Notes under the pieces: generated by a model
What the model saw: the letters and a program-made list of their open reading frames with translations, nothing else
Told to the model about the DNA's origin: nothing
Database searches by the model: none
Program-made: the position numbers and the translations under genes
Assembly: GCA_025355545.1 (NCBI GenBank)
Contig: JANXZN010000371.1
Span: 1 to 41,015, forward strand
DNA length: 41,015 bases
Origin: Rhizobacter sp.
GTDB taxonomy: Bacteria > Pseudomonadota > Gammaproteobacteria > Burkholderiales > Burkholderiaceae_C
Direction: 5' to 3'
Shown: positions 33,289-41,015 of the stretch, piece after piece
Numbering within the stretch: position 1 is the stretch's first letter
Layout of the letters: the number at the start of each line of letters is the position of its first letter

Positions 33289-34191
33289 TCAGTTCTTGGG
33301 CGCCCCGTACGACGCATCGACCAGCGGCACGCCGTACTCCTTCAGGATCGCCTGGATGTCCGCCTGGCGCGAATCGATCAGGCTCTCGACCTGCTGCTTC
33401 CATTCACGTTCGCCATAGCGCACGCCCATCGCCATCTGGTAGTCGAGCCTGACGCCGGGTTCGGACTTCAGCGGCAGCACAACCAGCTGCGGCGTCTTCA
33501 CGCGCTGCGCGAAATAGCCGGCGATCGGGCCCCAGACGATGGCCGCGTCGAGCTTGCCGCCGGCCAGGTCCTTCTCGATGATTTCGCCCGGGTACTGCTG
33601 CGGGTCGGGGTTCATGATCGGGTAGGGCACGCCGCTTTCCAGCAACTGGTGCCGGGACAACCACGCGGAGGCCGGCGACCGGTCGTAGAGGCCGATGCGC
33701 AACGAGCGCAGCTTGGCAGGATCGAGCGCGAGAAACTCGCTGACCGTGCTGACATTGTCCAGGCCCTTGCCCTTCGGGAAGACCAGGGCATAGGTCGAGC
33801 GGTAGTAGGGTTTCGTGACCGAGACGCCTTCATCGAACCCGACCGGCACGCCGATCACGATGTCGCACGGGTAGTCCTGGCCCGGCAGCTTGTAGCGCAG
33901 CGTGTTGCGAATGAACGCGAGCCGCTGCGGGAACGAGTAATAGGTCACCGGCAGATTCAGTGCCTTGCCGAAGACCTCGGCGATGCGGTTCTCGATGCCT
34001 TCGCTCTTGGTGTTGGAGAACGGCAGGTTGTTCGGATCCTGGCAAACGCGCAGTTCGGTGCGCTTGGCAGACGCGTCCTGGGCCGCGGCGCCGGTCGCGA
34101 CCGGCGCGATCGCACAAGCCAGCAGCAGCCAGGCCGTCGTCGCAACGCCGCTCCTGCGGGCGCAGACGCCCGGCAACCCGGCTGGGCTCAT
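33289..34191 (-). CDS. xoxJ: XoxJ-like periplasmic solute-binding-type protein
   Basis: A 300-residue exported protein of the quinoprotein-dehydrogenase-associated substrate-binding group. Motifs are LRVCQDPNNLPFSNTKSEGIENRIAE at the mature N-terminus and DAAIVWGPIAGYF near 215. XoxJ/MxaJ are required for methanol dehydrogenase activity and are proposed to help activate or mature the enzyme rather than import a solute. The gene overlaps xoxG as ATGA. No ABC genes sit directly next to it, which fits the maturation view. Confidence 0.92.
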   Translation of the reverse strand: MSPAGLPGVCARRSGVATTAWLLLACAIAPVATGAAAQDASAKRTELRVCQDPNNLPFSNTKSEGIENRIAEVFGKALNLPVTYYSFPQRLAFIRNTLRYKLPGQDYPCDIVIGVPVGFDEGVSVTKPYYRSTYALVFPKGKGLDNVSTVSEFLALDPAKLRSLRIGLYDRSPASAWLSRHQLLESGVPYPIMNPDPQQYPGEIIEKDLAGGKLDAAIVWGPIAGYFAQRVKTPQLVVLPLKSEPGVRLDYQMAMGVRYGEREWKQQVESLIDSRQADIQAILKEYGVPLVDASYGAPKN

Positions 34192-34604
34192 TGCATGGCC
34201 TCGACGCGCGACTTCGTGATCGCGCCATCGGAACGCCCCTTCAGGTACGCGTAGAGCTGATCCATGTTCTTCATCACCTCCGCGTTGCCCGAGAACGCGA
34301 CCATCTGCGTGTTGGGACGACCTTTCGACACGGTCTGGACGAACTCGTCCTTCGAGAGCGTCTTCAGGCTGTTGATCAGCGACGGGCCGACCAGGCCTTC
34401 CTGATTCGCGCCGTGGCAGCGGTCGCAGGCGGCGGCACGCCAGGTCTTGAAGCCCTGCAGCGTGTTCGGGTCGACCTTGTTGCCGTCGACGACGGTGTAA
34501 GGCTTCTCGCCGGCGCTGGAGGAAGGTGCAGACGCGGCCTGGCCGAACGCCGTGACGGCCGAGGCAAACAACAGCGCGGAGCAGAGTGTCTTGGAATGCT
34601 TCAT
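34188..34604 (-). CDS. xoxG: XoxG, c-type cytochrome electron acceptor of XoxF
   Basis: This 138-residue exported cytochrome (leader TLCSALLFASAVTAFGQA) has one haem site, AAACDRCHGANQEG near residue 60, and a distal Met candidate in NTQMVAFSGNAEVM. XoxG takes electrons from the reduced PQQ of XoxF and passes them to the oxidase chain. The ATG at 34604 begins the signal peptide; the longer frame in the track adds 24 residues without a signal. A terminator lies between xoxF and this gene, so expression should be lower than xoxF. Confidence 0.92.
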   Translation of the reverse strand: MKHSKTLCSALLFASAVTAFGQAASAPSSSAGEKPYTVVDGNKVDPNTLQGFKTWRAAACDRCHGANQEGLVGPSLINSLKTLSKDEFVQTVSKGRPNTQMVAFSGNAEVMKNMDQLYAYLKGRSDGAITKSRVEAMQ

Positions 34605-34626
34605 GTGGCATCGGTAGATCGAGACT

Positions 34627-34664
34627 AAAAAAACGGGGACGGCCTCCCAACGAAAGCCATCCCC
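34627..34664 (-). terminator. Intrinsic terminator between xoxF and xoxG
   Basis: Read on the minus strand, GGGGATGGC pairs with GCCGTCCCC (9 bp, one G-T pair) around a 12-nt loop, followed by seven T. This is a full Rho-independent terminator located 56-93 bp after the xoxF stop and 23 bp before xoxG. Partial read-through would set xoxG/xoxJ and later genes below xoxF. Confidence 0.85.
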
Positions 34665-34719
34665 CCGATTGGTCATGCGCCGTGATCCGTCACGGCTGCG
34701 CTGTTGTTGTGGTGTTGCT

Positions 34720-36540
34720 TCAGTTCGGGAGTGCGAACACGGTCAGCGAGCCACCCAGTTCGGTGTACTTTGCCAACTCGCGATAGCCCCCCACGGCACC
34801 CAGGCCATCCTGATCCTTCTCGAGGCCCGCCGCCATGCCGATGCCAGCCCAGCCGCCGATGCCCGAGAACACGCCAATGTACTGCTTGCCCTTGTGCGTG
34901 TACGAGAACACGTTGCCGATGATGCCCGAAGGCGTCTTGAACTTGAACAGCTCCTTGTTGATGTCCTTCTTGTCGACGCACTTCAGGTAACCCTCGAGCG
35001 TGCCGTAGCACGACAGCCCGCCCGCGGTGTTGAGCGCGCCGCTCCAGACCGAGAACTTCTCGGCATGGCTCTGCACGATCTTGCCGGCGCTTGCGTCCCA
35101 GGTGATGTAGTTGCCCATGCCGCCGTGGCTGCCCGGCGCCGGGAACATCGACAGCGTCGCCCCCACATACGGCTGGCCTGCGGTGTACTCGACCTTGAAC
35201 GGCTCGTAGTCCATGCAGACGTGGTTCGTCGGCACGTAGAAGAGCTTGGTTTCAGGATCGAAGGCCGCGGGCTGCTGGTCCTTGCTGCCGAGCGCCGCCG
35301 GGCAGATTCCCTTGGTGTTGACGTCAGGACCGTTTTTCGCGGTGGAGTACTTCGCAACCCCTTGCGGCCGACCGGTCTTCATGTCGACGTGGGTCGCCCA
35401 GTTCACCTGCGGGTCGAATTTCTCGGCCACCAGCAGCGCGCCGGTGACGCGGTCCATCGTGTACCCGAAGCCGTTGCGGTCGAAGTGTACGAGCGCCTTG
35501 GTCGGCTTGCCCTTCACGTCGATGTCGGCGAGGATCATCTCGTTGATGCCGTCGAAGTCCCACTCGTCGTACGGTGTCATCTGGTAGACCCACTTCGCCA
35601 TGCCGGTGTCGACGTCACGCGCGAAGATCGTCATCGACCACTTGTTGTCGCCCGGGCGCTGCGCCGGGTTCCAGGTCGACGGGTTGCCACTGCCGTAATA
35701 CATCAGGTTCAGCGCCTTGTCGTAGCTGTACCAACCCCAGGTCGTGCCGCCACCGGTCTTCCACTGGTCGCCCTTCCAGGTCTTCAGCGAGGAGTCCGGG
35801 CCCACCGGGGCCATCTTGCCGTCGGTCCAGGTCATGGTCTTGGCCGGGTCGATCAGCATTTCGGCGTCGGGACCGACGCTGTAACCCTTCCAGGCCAGCT
35901 TGCCATCTGACAGGTTGTACGCCGCGATGAAGCCGCGCACGCCCCATTCGCCGCCGCTGATGCCGGTGATGACCTTGTCCTTGAAGACGTGCGGCGCGTT
36001 GGTGTTCACGGCGCCGGTCTTCGGGTCGCCGTTCTTGACGCTCCAGACCAGCTTGCCGGTCTTGGCGTCGAGCGCGACCAGCGTGCTGTCGGCCTGCTGC
36101 AGCAGCACCTTGCCTTCGGCATAGGCGACGCCGCGGTTGACCGTGTCGCAGCACATCTGCGGGATCACCGCCGGGTCCTGCTTGGGCTCGTACTTCCAGA
36201 GGATCTGCTGGTTGTCGAGGTTCAGCGCGTAGACCTTGTTCGGGAACGGCGAATGCAGGTACATCACACCATCGATCACCAGCGGCGAACCTTCGTGGCC
36301 GCGCAATACGCCGGTCGAGAAGGTCCAGGCCACCTGCATCTTGCCGACGTTGGCGGTGGTGATCTGCTTGAGCTGAGAGTAGCGCTGGTTGTACATGTCC
36401 CCCGCTTGCATCGCCCAGTTGCCGGAGTTCGCGATGTTCTTCTCCACATCGGCGTTGGCGAGCGCCAACGCTGGTAGAGCGAGCAACGCCAGCCCCAACT
36501 GACGCACCAGGCCCGCGCTCGAGTGCCGGGAAATTCTCAT
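34720..36540 (-). CDS. xoxF: Lanthanide-type PQQ methanol dehydrogenase XoxF
   Basis: The protein is a 606-residue periplasmic quinoprotein with an eight-bladed propeller. It oxidises methanol (to formaldehyde, possibly on to formate) with PQQ. The diagnostic motif [11 protein letters not shown] near residue 320 has Asp two residues after the catalytic Asp, the lanthanide ligand that calcium-dependent MxaF lacks. The vicinal disulfide is in [11 protein letters not shown] near 130, and propeller tryptophan motifs such as [15 protein letters not shown]-type repeats are present. The signal peptide is [17 protein letters not shown] 36540 follows AAGGAGACATCA, a strong ribosome-binding site. No small-subunit mxaI gene is present, as expected for XoxF. 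The sequence resembles the XoxF5 clade, an impression I cannot test here. Confidence 0.96.
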   Translation of the reverse strand: MRISRHSSAGLVRQLGLALLALPALALANADVEKNIANSGNWAMQAGDMYNQRYSQLKQITTANVGKMQVAWTFSTGVLRGHEGSPLVIDGVMYLHSPFPNKVYALNLDNQQILWKYEPKQDPAVIPQMCCDTVNRGVAYAEGKVLLQQADSTLVALDAKTGKLVWSVKNGDPKTGAVNTNAPHVFKDKVITGISGGEWGVRGFIAAYNLSDGKLAWKGYSVGPDAEMLIDPAKTMTWTDGKMAPVGPDSSLKTWKGDQWKTGGGTTWGWYSYDKALNLMYYGSGNPSTWNPAQRPGDNKWSMTIFARDVDTGMAKWVYQMTPYDEWDFDGINEMILADIDVKGKPTKALVHFDRNGFGYTMDRVTGALLVAEKFDPQVNWATHVDMKTGRPQGVAKYSTAKNGPDVNTKGICPAALGSKDQQPAAFDPETKLFYVPTNHVCMDYEPFKVEYTAGQPYVGATLSMFPAPGSHGGMGNYITWDASAGKIVQSHAEKFSVWSGALNTAGGLSCYGTLEGYLKCVDKKDINKELFKFKTPSGIIGNVFSYTHKGKQYIGVFSGIGGWAGIGMAAGLEKDQDGLGAVGGYRELAKYTELGGSLTVFALPN

Positions 36541-36733
36541 TGATGTCTCCTTGCTTTGAGGTGGTCTATGATCTTGCGAAGGTCGCCACCGGATCCCCGC
36601 GCGAACTGTCTGACAGAGGGCTCGACCGCAACATCCATGCCCAACCCGAACGCCCTTCGGCGCCGCCCGACATTCCCGGTTACTGCGTCCTGCGGGCAAC
36701 CCGCCAGCCGCTTCGCAGCCCTAGGCGAAACCC

Positions 36734-36762
36734 TGTATTTTTTGACTTGAAACTCTCGTCAA
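36734..36762 (-). promoter_or_regulatory. Candidate sigma-70 promoter for xoxF
   Basis: On the minus strand TTGACG (36757-36762) and AATACA (36734-36739) are 17 bp apart. The -35 box is good and the -10 box is weak, as in activated promoters. The predicted message start is near 36727. Confidence 0.4.
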
Positions 36763-36774
36763 CATGAATGTTGA
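36759..36774. promoter_or_regulatory. Palindrome TCAACATGAATGTTGA overlapping the xoxF -35 box
   Basis: TCAACAT and ATGTTGA form perfect 7-bp arms around GA. It overlaps four bases of the -35 element. This is a good candidate operator for a dimeric regulator of xoxF. Confidence 0.5.
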
Positions 36775-37079
36775 AGGGTTCGTGCGGCGGGCTGGCTCGG
36801 TGTGCGCGCGCTGCTCTACGGGAAATCCCTGGGTCGTGGCAGCGCCAAGCCTGGCGGCACACCGATCGACGGCGTTGCGAGCCTGCGCAGCGCGCAACGT
36901 TCCTATTCACTTTTGGCGCAGAGTGTTCCACCGCGCTTCGATCGACAGACCGACCGCTTCGCCAAGCTCGGGTGGTGAACGCGCCTGCTCGACCAGCGGC
37001 GCAGAAGTTGCTGTACCGACGATTGCGCGGACGGCGCGGCGAACCTGCTGTTCGGGGCGATCCGGAACACACCACCCTC

Positions 37080-37793
37080 ATGCTGCGAGCCACCGACCTC
37101 ACCAAACGCTACGGTCAGACCATCGCATTGAATTCCTTGTCGCTGCAGATCGGGCGCGGTGAGTTCGTCGCCTTGCTCGGGCCCAACGGCGCCGGCAAGT
37201 CGACGCTGTTCCAGGTGCTCACCGGCTTGTTCGCGGCCGACGCCGGCGAGGTCGAGGTCGCAGGCCATTCGCTGCGGCGTTCGGCGCACCTGGCGCTGCG
37301 TCACATCGGCGTGGTGTTCCAGCAGATCGCCCTCGATCTGGATCTGAGCGTCCGGCGCAACCTGTTGTTCCAGGCCGATCTGCAGGGCGTGCCGCGCGGT
37401 GTCGCGCTGGTCCGCATCGAGGCCGGCTGCGCGCGCCTGGGTCTGGCCGCGGATCTCGACCGCAAGGTGCGTGAACTGTCCGGCGGCAACCGCCGCAAGG
37501 TGGAACTGGTGCGCGCCGGGCTGCATCGGCCATCGGTGCTGCTGATGGACGAAGCCACCGTGGGCCTCGATCCCAAGTCGCGCCGCGACTTGCTGAACAC
37601 CTTGCGCGTCGATGTGCGGGAGCGCGGCGTGAGCGTGTTGTGGGCGACCCATTGGGTCGAGGAGGCCGAGGGCGCAGACCGCGTGCTGGTGCTGCACAAG
37701 GGCTCGCTGCTGGCCGATGGCACACCGGCCGAGGTGACGCGCGCGCTCGGCGAAACCACGCTGGAAGCGGGCTTCATCAGACGAACCTCGTGA
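37080..37793 (+). CDS. ABC transporter ATP-binding protein, PQQ-dehydrogenase-associated
   Basis: A 237-residue ATPase: Walker A LLGPNGAGKST near residue 37, signature VRELSGGNRRKVELVRAG near 132, Walker B VLLMDEATVGLDP near 155, and a switch His in WATHWVEEAEGADR near 190. It is the DrrA/NodI-type subunit seen next to PQQ alcohol dehydrogenases, where the transporter's substrate is not established. ATG 37080 precedes the first strand; the longer track frame is rejected. The next gene starts 40 bp on, so the four genes form an operon. Confidence 0.92.
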   Translation: MLRATDLTKRYGQTIALNSLSLQIGRGEFVALLGPNGAGKSTLFQVLTGLFAADAGEVEVAGHSLRRSAHLALRHIGVVFQQIALDLDLSVRRNLLFQADLQGVPRGVALVRIEAGCARLGLAADLDRKVRELSGGNRRKVELVRAGLHRPSVLLMDEATVGLDPKSRRDLLNTLRVDVRERGVSVLWATHWVEEAEGADRVLVLHKGSLLADGTPAEVTRALGETTLEAGFIRRTS

Positions 37794-37833
37794 CTTCCGA
37801 CAAGACCAACAACACGAATCCGGAGACCGGGCC

Positions 37834-38805
37834 TTGAGACTGATCCCGACGACGATCTGCTGCTGCGCCCTGACCCTGTGGCTGGCCGGCAGCGCCTGCG
37901 CGCAAGGCACGGTGTACGTGTCGAACGAGAAGGACGACGCGCTGACGATGATCGACCTCGCGACGCTTGCGATCAAGGGCACGATCCCGACCTGCAAGCG
38001 CGGCCGCCACCTGCAGCTCACGCCCGACCGAAAGCTGATGCTGGCCTGTTCCGACTCGGGCGTGGCCGACCTGATCGACCCGGCGACGGGCGAGTCGCTG
38101 CGCCGCATTCCGCTCGGCGACGACCCCGAAGCCTTCGACCTCTCGCCCGACGGCCAGACCATCTACGTCTCCAGCGAAGACGACGCGGCGGTGGTGTTCA
38201 TCGACGTCGCGACCGGCAAGAAGCTCAAGGAGGTCAAGGTCGGCCAGGAGCCCGAAGGCGTGAAGGTCAGCCCCGACGGCAAGCTGCTATACGTGACCTC
38301 CGAAGTCGCTAGCCTCGTGCACGTGATCGACACCGCGAGCGGCAAGGTCGTCAAGAACATCAAGGTCGGCAAACGACCGCGCCGCATGGCGATCAGCGCC
38401 GACGGCAAGGAGCTTTGGGTCACCTGCGAACTCGATTCGGGCGTGACCATCGTCTCGACCGCCGACCATGCGGTGCTGGCGACGCTCAAATTCGAAGTGA
38501 AGGGCGTACGAGCGCAGGACATCACGCCGGTGGGCATCCAGATGTCGCGTGACGGCAAGCGCGCGTTCGTCGCGCTCGGCCGCGCCAACCACGTCGCCTT
38601 CGTCGATGTGGCGGCGCGCAAGGTCACCGATCTCGTGCTGGTCGGCAAGCGCGCGTGGAACGTCGCGCTCGACAAGAACGAGAACCGCCTGTTCGTCGTC
38701 AACGGCCTGAGCGACGACCTGACGGTGATCGACGTGCCGGGCGCCAAGCCGATCAAGACCGTGCCGGTCGGGCGCGTGCCGTACGGCGTGGTGGTGGTCG
38801 AATGA
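37834..38805 (+). CDS. Exported YVTN-type beta-propeller protein of the PQQ-associated ABC system
   Basis: The 323-residue protein has a signal peptide (CALTLWLAGSACA) and about seven repeats of the pattern GxxPxxxxxSPDGxxxYVTSE with VIDxATGK, which fold as a propeller. Proteins of this type are fixed members of the PQQ-alcohol-dehydrogenase ABC cluster. The role is unknown; a periplasmic binding or recognition function is likely. It starts at TTG 37834 after CGGAGAC, the only start that keeps the signal peptide. The stop overlaps the next ATG by four bases. Confidence 0.9.
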   Translation: MRLIPTTICCCALTLWLAGSACAQGTVYVSNEKDDALTMIDLATLAIKGTIPTCKRGRHLQLTPDRKLMLACSDSGVADLIDPATGESLRRIPLGDDPEAFDLSPDGQTIYVSSEDDAAVVFIDVATGKKLKEVKVGQEPEGVKVSPDGKLLYVTSEVASLVHVIDTASGKVVKNIKVGKRPRRMAISADGKELWVTCELDSGVTIVSTADHAVLATLKFEVKGVRAQDITPVGIQMSRDGKRAFVALGRANHVAFVDVAARKVTDLVLVGKRAWNVALDKNENRLFVVNGLSDDLTVIDVPGAKPIKTVPVGRVPYGVVVVE

Positions 38806-39968
38806 GGTGGGCGTGGCTCGCGTTCACGCTGTTCGTGGCGCTGTTCGATGCGGCCGGCATCGCAGCGGCAGCGACGCTGAAGGCGACGCTGATCAGTCCG
38901 GAGAACGACCCGCGCCTGGACCGAACGCGCGTCGAGCGCGCCTACCTCGGTCACCCGGGCGGACCGGCCGCCGATGGCGTGCAGGTCGCGCTCGACGAAG
39001 GCGGCTTTGAGCTCGAAGCAGCGGGTGCCGCGGTCGCGCTCGCTGCGTCCACGGCGCGCTCGGTCGAGTCCGCGCGCGCCGCAGCGCAGGCGGCCGAGAA
39101 GGCCGGCGCGGCGCTGATCCTGACTGACCTGCCCGCCGACTGGACGCTGGCCGTGGCCGATGCGGTCAAGCTGCCGGTGCTCAACCTCGGCGCGCCCGAC
39201 GACCGCCTGCGCCAGCAGGACTGCCGCCCCCGCATGTATCACCTGCTGCCCAGCGAACGCATGCGCGCCGATGCGATCGCGCAGACCCTGGTGTCGCGCA
39301 AGTGGAGCAAGCTGTTGCTGCTGGTCGGCGCCAGCCCGCAAGACCAGCAACGCGCTGCGACCGCGCAGGCGTCGATCAAGCGCTACGGCCTGCAGGTCGT
39401 CGCCTCGAAGCCGTTCAAGCTCTCGACCGACCCGCGCGAGCGCGACCTGGCGAATCCGTTGCTGCTGACCGCGGGCAGTGCCTACGACGCGGTCTGGATC
39501 GTCGACAGCGACGGCGAGTTCGCGCGCGGCCTGCCGTACCGCAGCGTGCTGCCGCGGCCGGTGGTCGGCGATGCCGGCCTGGTCGCACTGGCCTGGCACG
39601 CGCAGTTCGACCGCTACGGCGCGCCGCAGGTCTCGCGCCGCTTCTTCAAGGCCGCGAAACGGCCGATGACCGACCGCGACTGGGCCGCGTGGATGGCCGG
39701 CAAGACGCTGCTCGCGCTCGCGACCGCCACGCCCCGGGGCCCGAACAGTGCGTGGGCGCAGGCGCTCGCGAAGACATCGGTGGACGGCTCCAAGGGCGTC
39801 AACCTGAGCTTTCGCCCCTGGGATGGTCAGCTGCGCCAGACCATGCTGCTGACCGACGGCCAGGGCGTGATCGCGCAGGCGCCGATCGAAGGCCTGCTGC
39901 ACCCGACCGACGTGCTCGACACGCTGGGCGCCGACGCTCCGGAGAAACTATGCAAGGCCGCACGGTGA
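38802..39968 (+). CDS. Periplasmic substrate-binding protein of the PQQ-associated ABC system
   Basis: A 388-residue exported protein (leader AWLAFTLFVALFDAAGIAAA) with the type-1 periplasmic-binding fold of branched-chain amino-acid-type receptors: AAEKAGAALILTDLPADWTL near 100, VLNLGAPDDRLRQQDC near 128 and SKLLLLVGASPQDQQRA near 170. The pairing of this receptor type with a DrrA-type ATPase is peculiar to PQQ dehydrogenase clusters. The ligand is unknown. It overlaps the permease gene by 19 nt. Confidence 0.9.
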   Translation: MRWAWLAFTLFVALFDAAGIAAAATLKATLISPENDPRLDRTRVERAYLGHPGGPAADGVQVALDEGGFELEAAGAAVALAASTARSVESARAAAQAAEKAGAALILTDLPADWTLAVADAVKLPVLNLGAPDDRLRQQDCRPRMYHLLPSERMRADAIAQTLVSRKWSKLLLLVGASPQDQQRAATAQASIKRYGLQVVASKPFKLSTDPRERDLANPLLLTAGSAYDAVWIVDSDGEFARGLPYRSVLPRPVVGDAGLVALAWHAQFDRYGAPQVSRRFFKAAKRPMTDRDWAAWMAGKTLLALATATPRGPNSAWAQALAKTSVDGSKGVNLSFRPWDGQLRQTMLLTDGQGVIAQAPIEGLLHPTDVLDTLGADAPEKLCKAAR

Positions 39969-40831
39969 AGGCCGACATTCCTTTGGTCGAAGAGCGCGCG
40001 GCGCGGCGTGGGCTGGGCCATGCGTTGCAGGCGCTGCAGGCGATCGTGCTGCGCGAACTGTTCAAGTTCTCGCGTCAGACCGGGCGGCTGGTCTCGGCGC
40101 TGGTGCGGCCGCTGCTGTGGCTCGCGGTGTTCGCGGCGGGGTTTCGCAACGTGTTCGGCGTCGCGATCGTCGAACCCTACGACACCTACATCCCGTACGA
40201 CGTCTACATCGTGCCCGGCCTGGTCGGCATGGTGCTGTTGTTCAACGGCATGCAGTCGTCGCTGGCGATGGTCTACGACCGCGAGATGGGCCTGATGCGG
40301 CTGCTGCTCACCGCGCCGCTGCCGCGCCCGTGGCTGCTGTTCTCCAAGCTGTGCGCGACCGCGCTGCTCTCGGTGCTGCAGGCGCTCGCGTTCGTGATCG
40401 TCGCCGTGCTGATCGGCACCGAGCTGCCGCTGTTCTCGCTCGCCGCGCTGCATGCGTTGCTGGCGCTGATCGGCGGCGCGCTGATGCTGGGTGCGCTCGG
40501 GCTGCTGCTGTCGGTCTACATCAAGCAGCTCGAGAACTTCGCCGGCACGATGAACTTCGTGATCTTCCCGATGTACTTCCTGTCGACCGCGCTATACCCG
40601 CTCTGGAAGCTGCAGGAGTCGGGTGCCGGGTGGGTCTACCAGCTGGCCCGCTTCAACCCGTTCACGCACGCGGTCGAGTGGGTCCGCTTCGCGCTGTACG
40701 GCAAGGACCCGGGCGCGGCGCCGTATGTCGTGCTCGGTTGCCTGCTCGTGTTCTTGGTGCTGGCCTGCTGGGGCTACGACCCGCAGCGCGGCTTCGGCGG
40801 CCTTACCAAGCGCGGCGGAGGTGGCGGATGA
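39950..40831 (+). CDS. ABC-2 type permease of the PQQ-associated ABC system
   Basis: The 293-residue membrane protein has about six hydrophobic segments, starting near residue 45 (LVRPLLWLAVFAAGF) and including VYIVPGLVGMVLLFNGM and LALIGGALMLGALGLLLSV. The ABC-2 family, to which it belongs, includes exporters, so export rather than uptake is more likely despite the receptor gene next to it. GGAG at 39941 is the ribosome-binding site. It ends the operon; a poly-Gly tail precedes the stop. Confidence 0.92.
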   Translation: MQGRTVKADIPLVEERAARRGLGHALQALQAIVLRELFKFSRQTGRLVSALVRPLLWLAVFAAGFRNVFGVAIVEPYDTYIPYDVYIVPGLVGMVLLFNGMQSSLAMVYDREMGLMRLLLTAPLPRPWLLFSKLCATALLSVLQALAFVIVAVLIGTELPLFSLAALHALLALIGGALMLGALGLLLSVYIKQLENFAGTMNFVIFPMYFLSTALYPLWKLQESGAGWVYQLARFNPFTHAVEWVRFALYGKDPGAAPYVVLGCLLVFLVLACWGYDPQRGFGGLTKRGGGGG

Positions 40832-40869
40832 TCGCGACGCGCGGGCCTCGGTATGCTCGCGCACACTAG

Positions 40870-40949
40870 TGCATAGATGCAATCTTGATGGAACTTAACC
40901 AAACCCCGCCACACCAATGATCTACTACGGACTGGTGTGGAGAACGAGA
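40870..40949 (+). mobile_element. Probable left end of an IS630-type element
   Basis: The sequence changes to a more AT-rich style here. It has the palindrome TGCATAGATGCA (40870-40881) and an 8-bp inverted repeat CCACACCA/TGGTGTGG (40909-40916, 40933-40940), just ahead of the transposase start. The exact terminal repeat cannot be fixed because the right end lies outside the window. Confidence 0.45.
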
Positions 40950-41015
40950 GTGCGAGTTGCCCCTGAGATTGTGCTGTCGGACGAAGAGCGCGAGGTGCTC
41001 GACGAGCTGATTCGC
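40950..41015 (+). CDS. IS630-type transposase, N-terminal fragment cut by the window edge
   Basis: The reading frame begins at GTG 40950 behind GGAG and gives VRVAPEIVLSDEEREVLDEL..., which is the usual N-terminus of IS630-family transposases. Only 22 codons are in the window, so whether the gene is intact cannot be seen. It is not in the ORF track because it is truncated. Confidence 0.7.
   Translation, partial: MRVAPEIVLSDEEREVLDELIR

Larger units (their letters stand above)
36541..37079. promoter_or_regulatory. Divergent regulatory region, xoxF / ABC system
   Basis: This 539-bp gap has no supported gene: the frames across it lack family features and the one that extends the ATPase upstream is Arg-rich. 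It should hold promoters for both transcripts. Visible are the xoxF promoter and palindrome (annotated separately) and TGGCAGCGCCA at 36837-36847, shared with the pqqA leader. The xoxF message would have a leader of almost 190 nt. Confidence 0.5.

Noticed and set aside
34720-36540. Calcium-type MxaF
   Set aside because: The motif EWDFDG carries the lanthanide Asp, and no mxaI or other mxa genes are present apart from the xoxG/xoxJ type.
36768-37079. Upstream extension of the ABC ATPase gene
   Set aside because: The added ~100 residues are Arg-rich and unlike any ATPase N-terminus. ATG 37080 starts the family's first strand.
38163-39902. 579-aa open frame on the minus strand
   Set aside because: Antisense of the propeller and receptor genes, with a low-complexity Arg/Gln-rich product.
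40828-40869. 13-codon frame overlapping the permease stop
   Set aside because: Too short, with no PqqA-like or leader-peptide feature.
1-41015. CRISPR arrays, tRNA or rRNA genes
   Set aside because: I looked for regular spaced repeats and for tRNA/rRNA patterns and saw none.

Overview
The window looks like chromosomal DNA of a methylotrophic betaproteobacterium, most likely a Burkholderiales member of the Methylibium/Rubrivivax type. This is inferred from the high-GC coding style, the protein sequences and the gene content; no species can be named from the sequence alone. About 40 kb is an almost unbroken C1-metabolism island. It runs from a non-coding-looking, less GC-rich leader (1-482) to the 5' end of an IS630-type transposase at the right edge (40950 to the end).

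Region A (483-20490) is the tetrahydromethanopterin (H4MPT)/methylofuran formaldehyde-oxidation region. It holds fae, the four formyltransferase/hydrolase genes in the order fhcB-fhcA-fhcD-fhcC, a divergent Fae paralogue (fae2), and a large set of cofactor-biosynthesis genes: RimK-like ligase, CitG-like protein, FolB-like aldolase, DmrB-like flavoprotein, DHPS-related protein, DUF447 protein, MfnB-, MfnE-, MfnF- and MfnD-like proteins, HisA-like protein, PabB-PabC fusion and a HAD phosphatase. An AcoR-type sigma-54 activator sits inside the set. mch, mtdA/mtdB and the beta-RFAP synthase gene are not in this window.

Region B (20497-26801) holds a small secreted zinc peptidase, a NarX/LuxR-type two-component system, and the PQQ biosynthesis operon pqqABCDE.

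Region C (26817-36540, minus strand) is one long periplasmic gene run headed by a lanthanide-type methanol dehydrogenase (xoxF), then cytochrome xoxG and xoxJ. It continues with a trypsin-like protease with a TPR-like tail, two unrecognised secreted proteins, two copies of a metallo-beta-lactamase-fold protein plus SoxYZ-like carrier pair, and a thioredoxin-fold protein. An intrinsic terminator lies between xoxF and xoxG.

Region D (37080-40831) is the four-gene ABC system that accompanies PQQ alcohol dehydrogenases: ATPase, YVTN beta-propeller protein, substrate-binding protein and permease.

Together the genes form a nearly complete module. PQQ is made, loaded XoxF oxidises methanol in the periplasm, electrons leave through XoxG, and formaldehyde is condensed to H4MPT by Fae and finished to formate by Fhc. 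The least understood parts are the doubled SoxYZ/MBL/thioredoxin block and an apparent sigma-54 network: three good -24/-12 elements lie in intergenic DNA, correctly oriented, in front of folB, fhcB and the zinc peptidase, with an activator gene in the same island.
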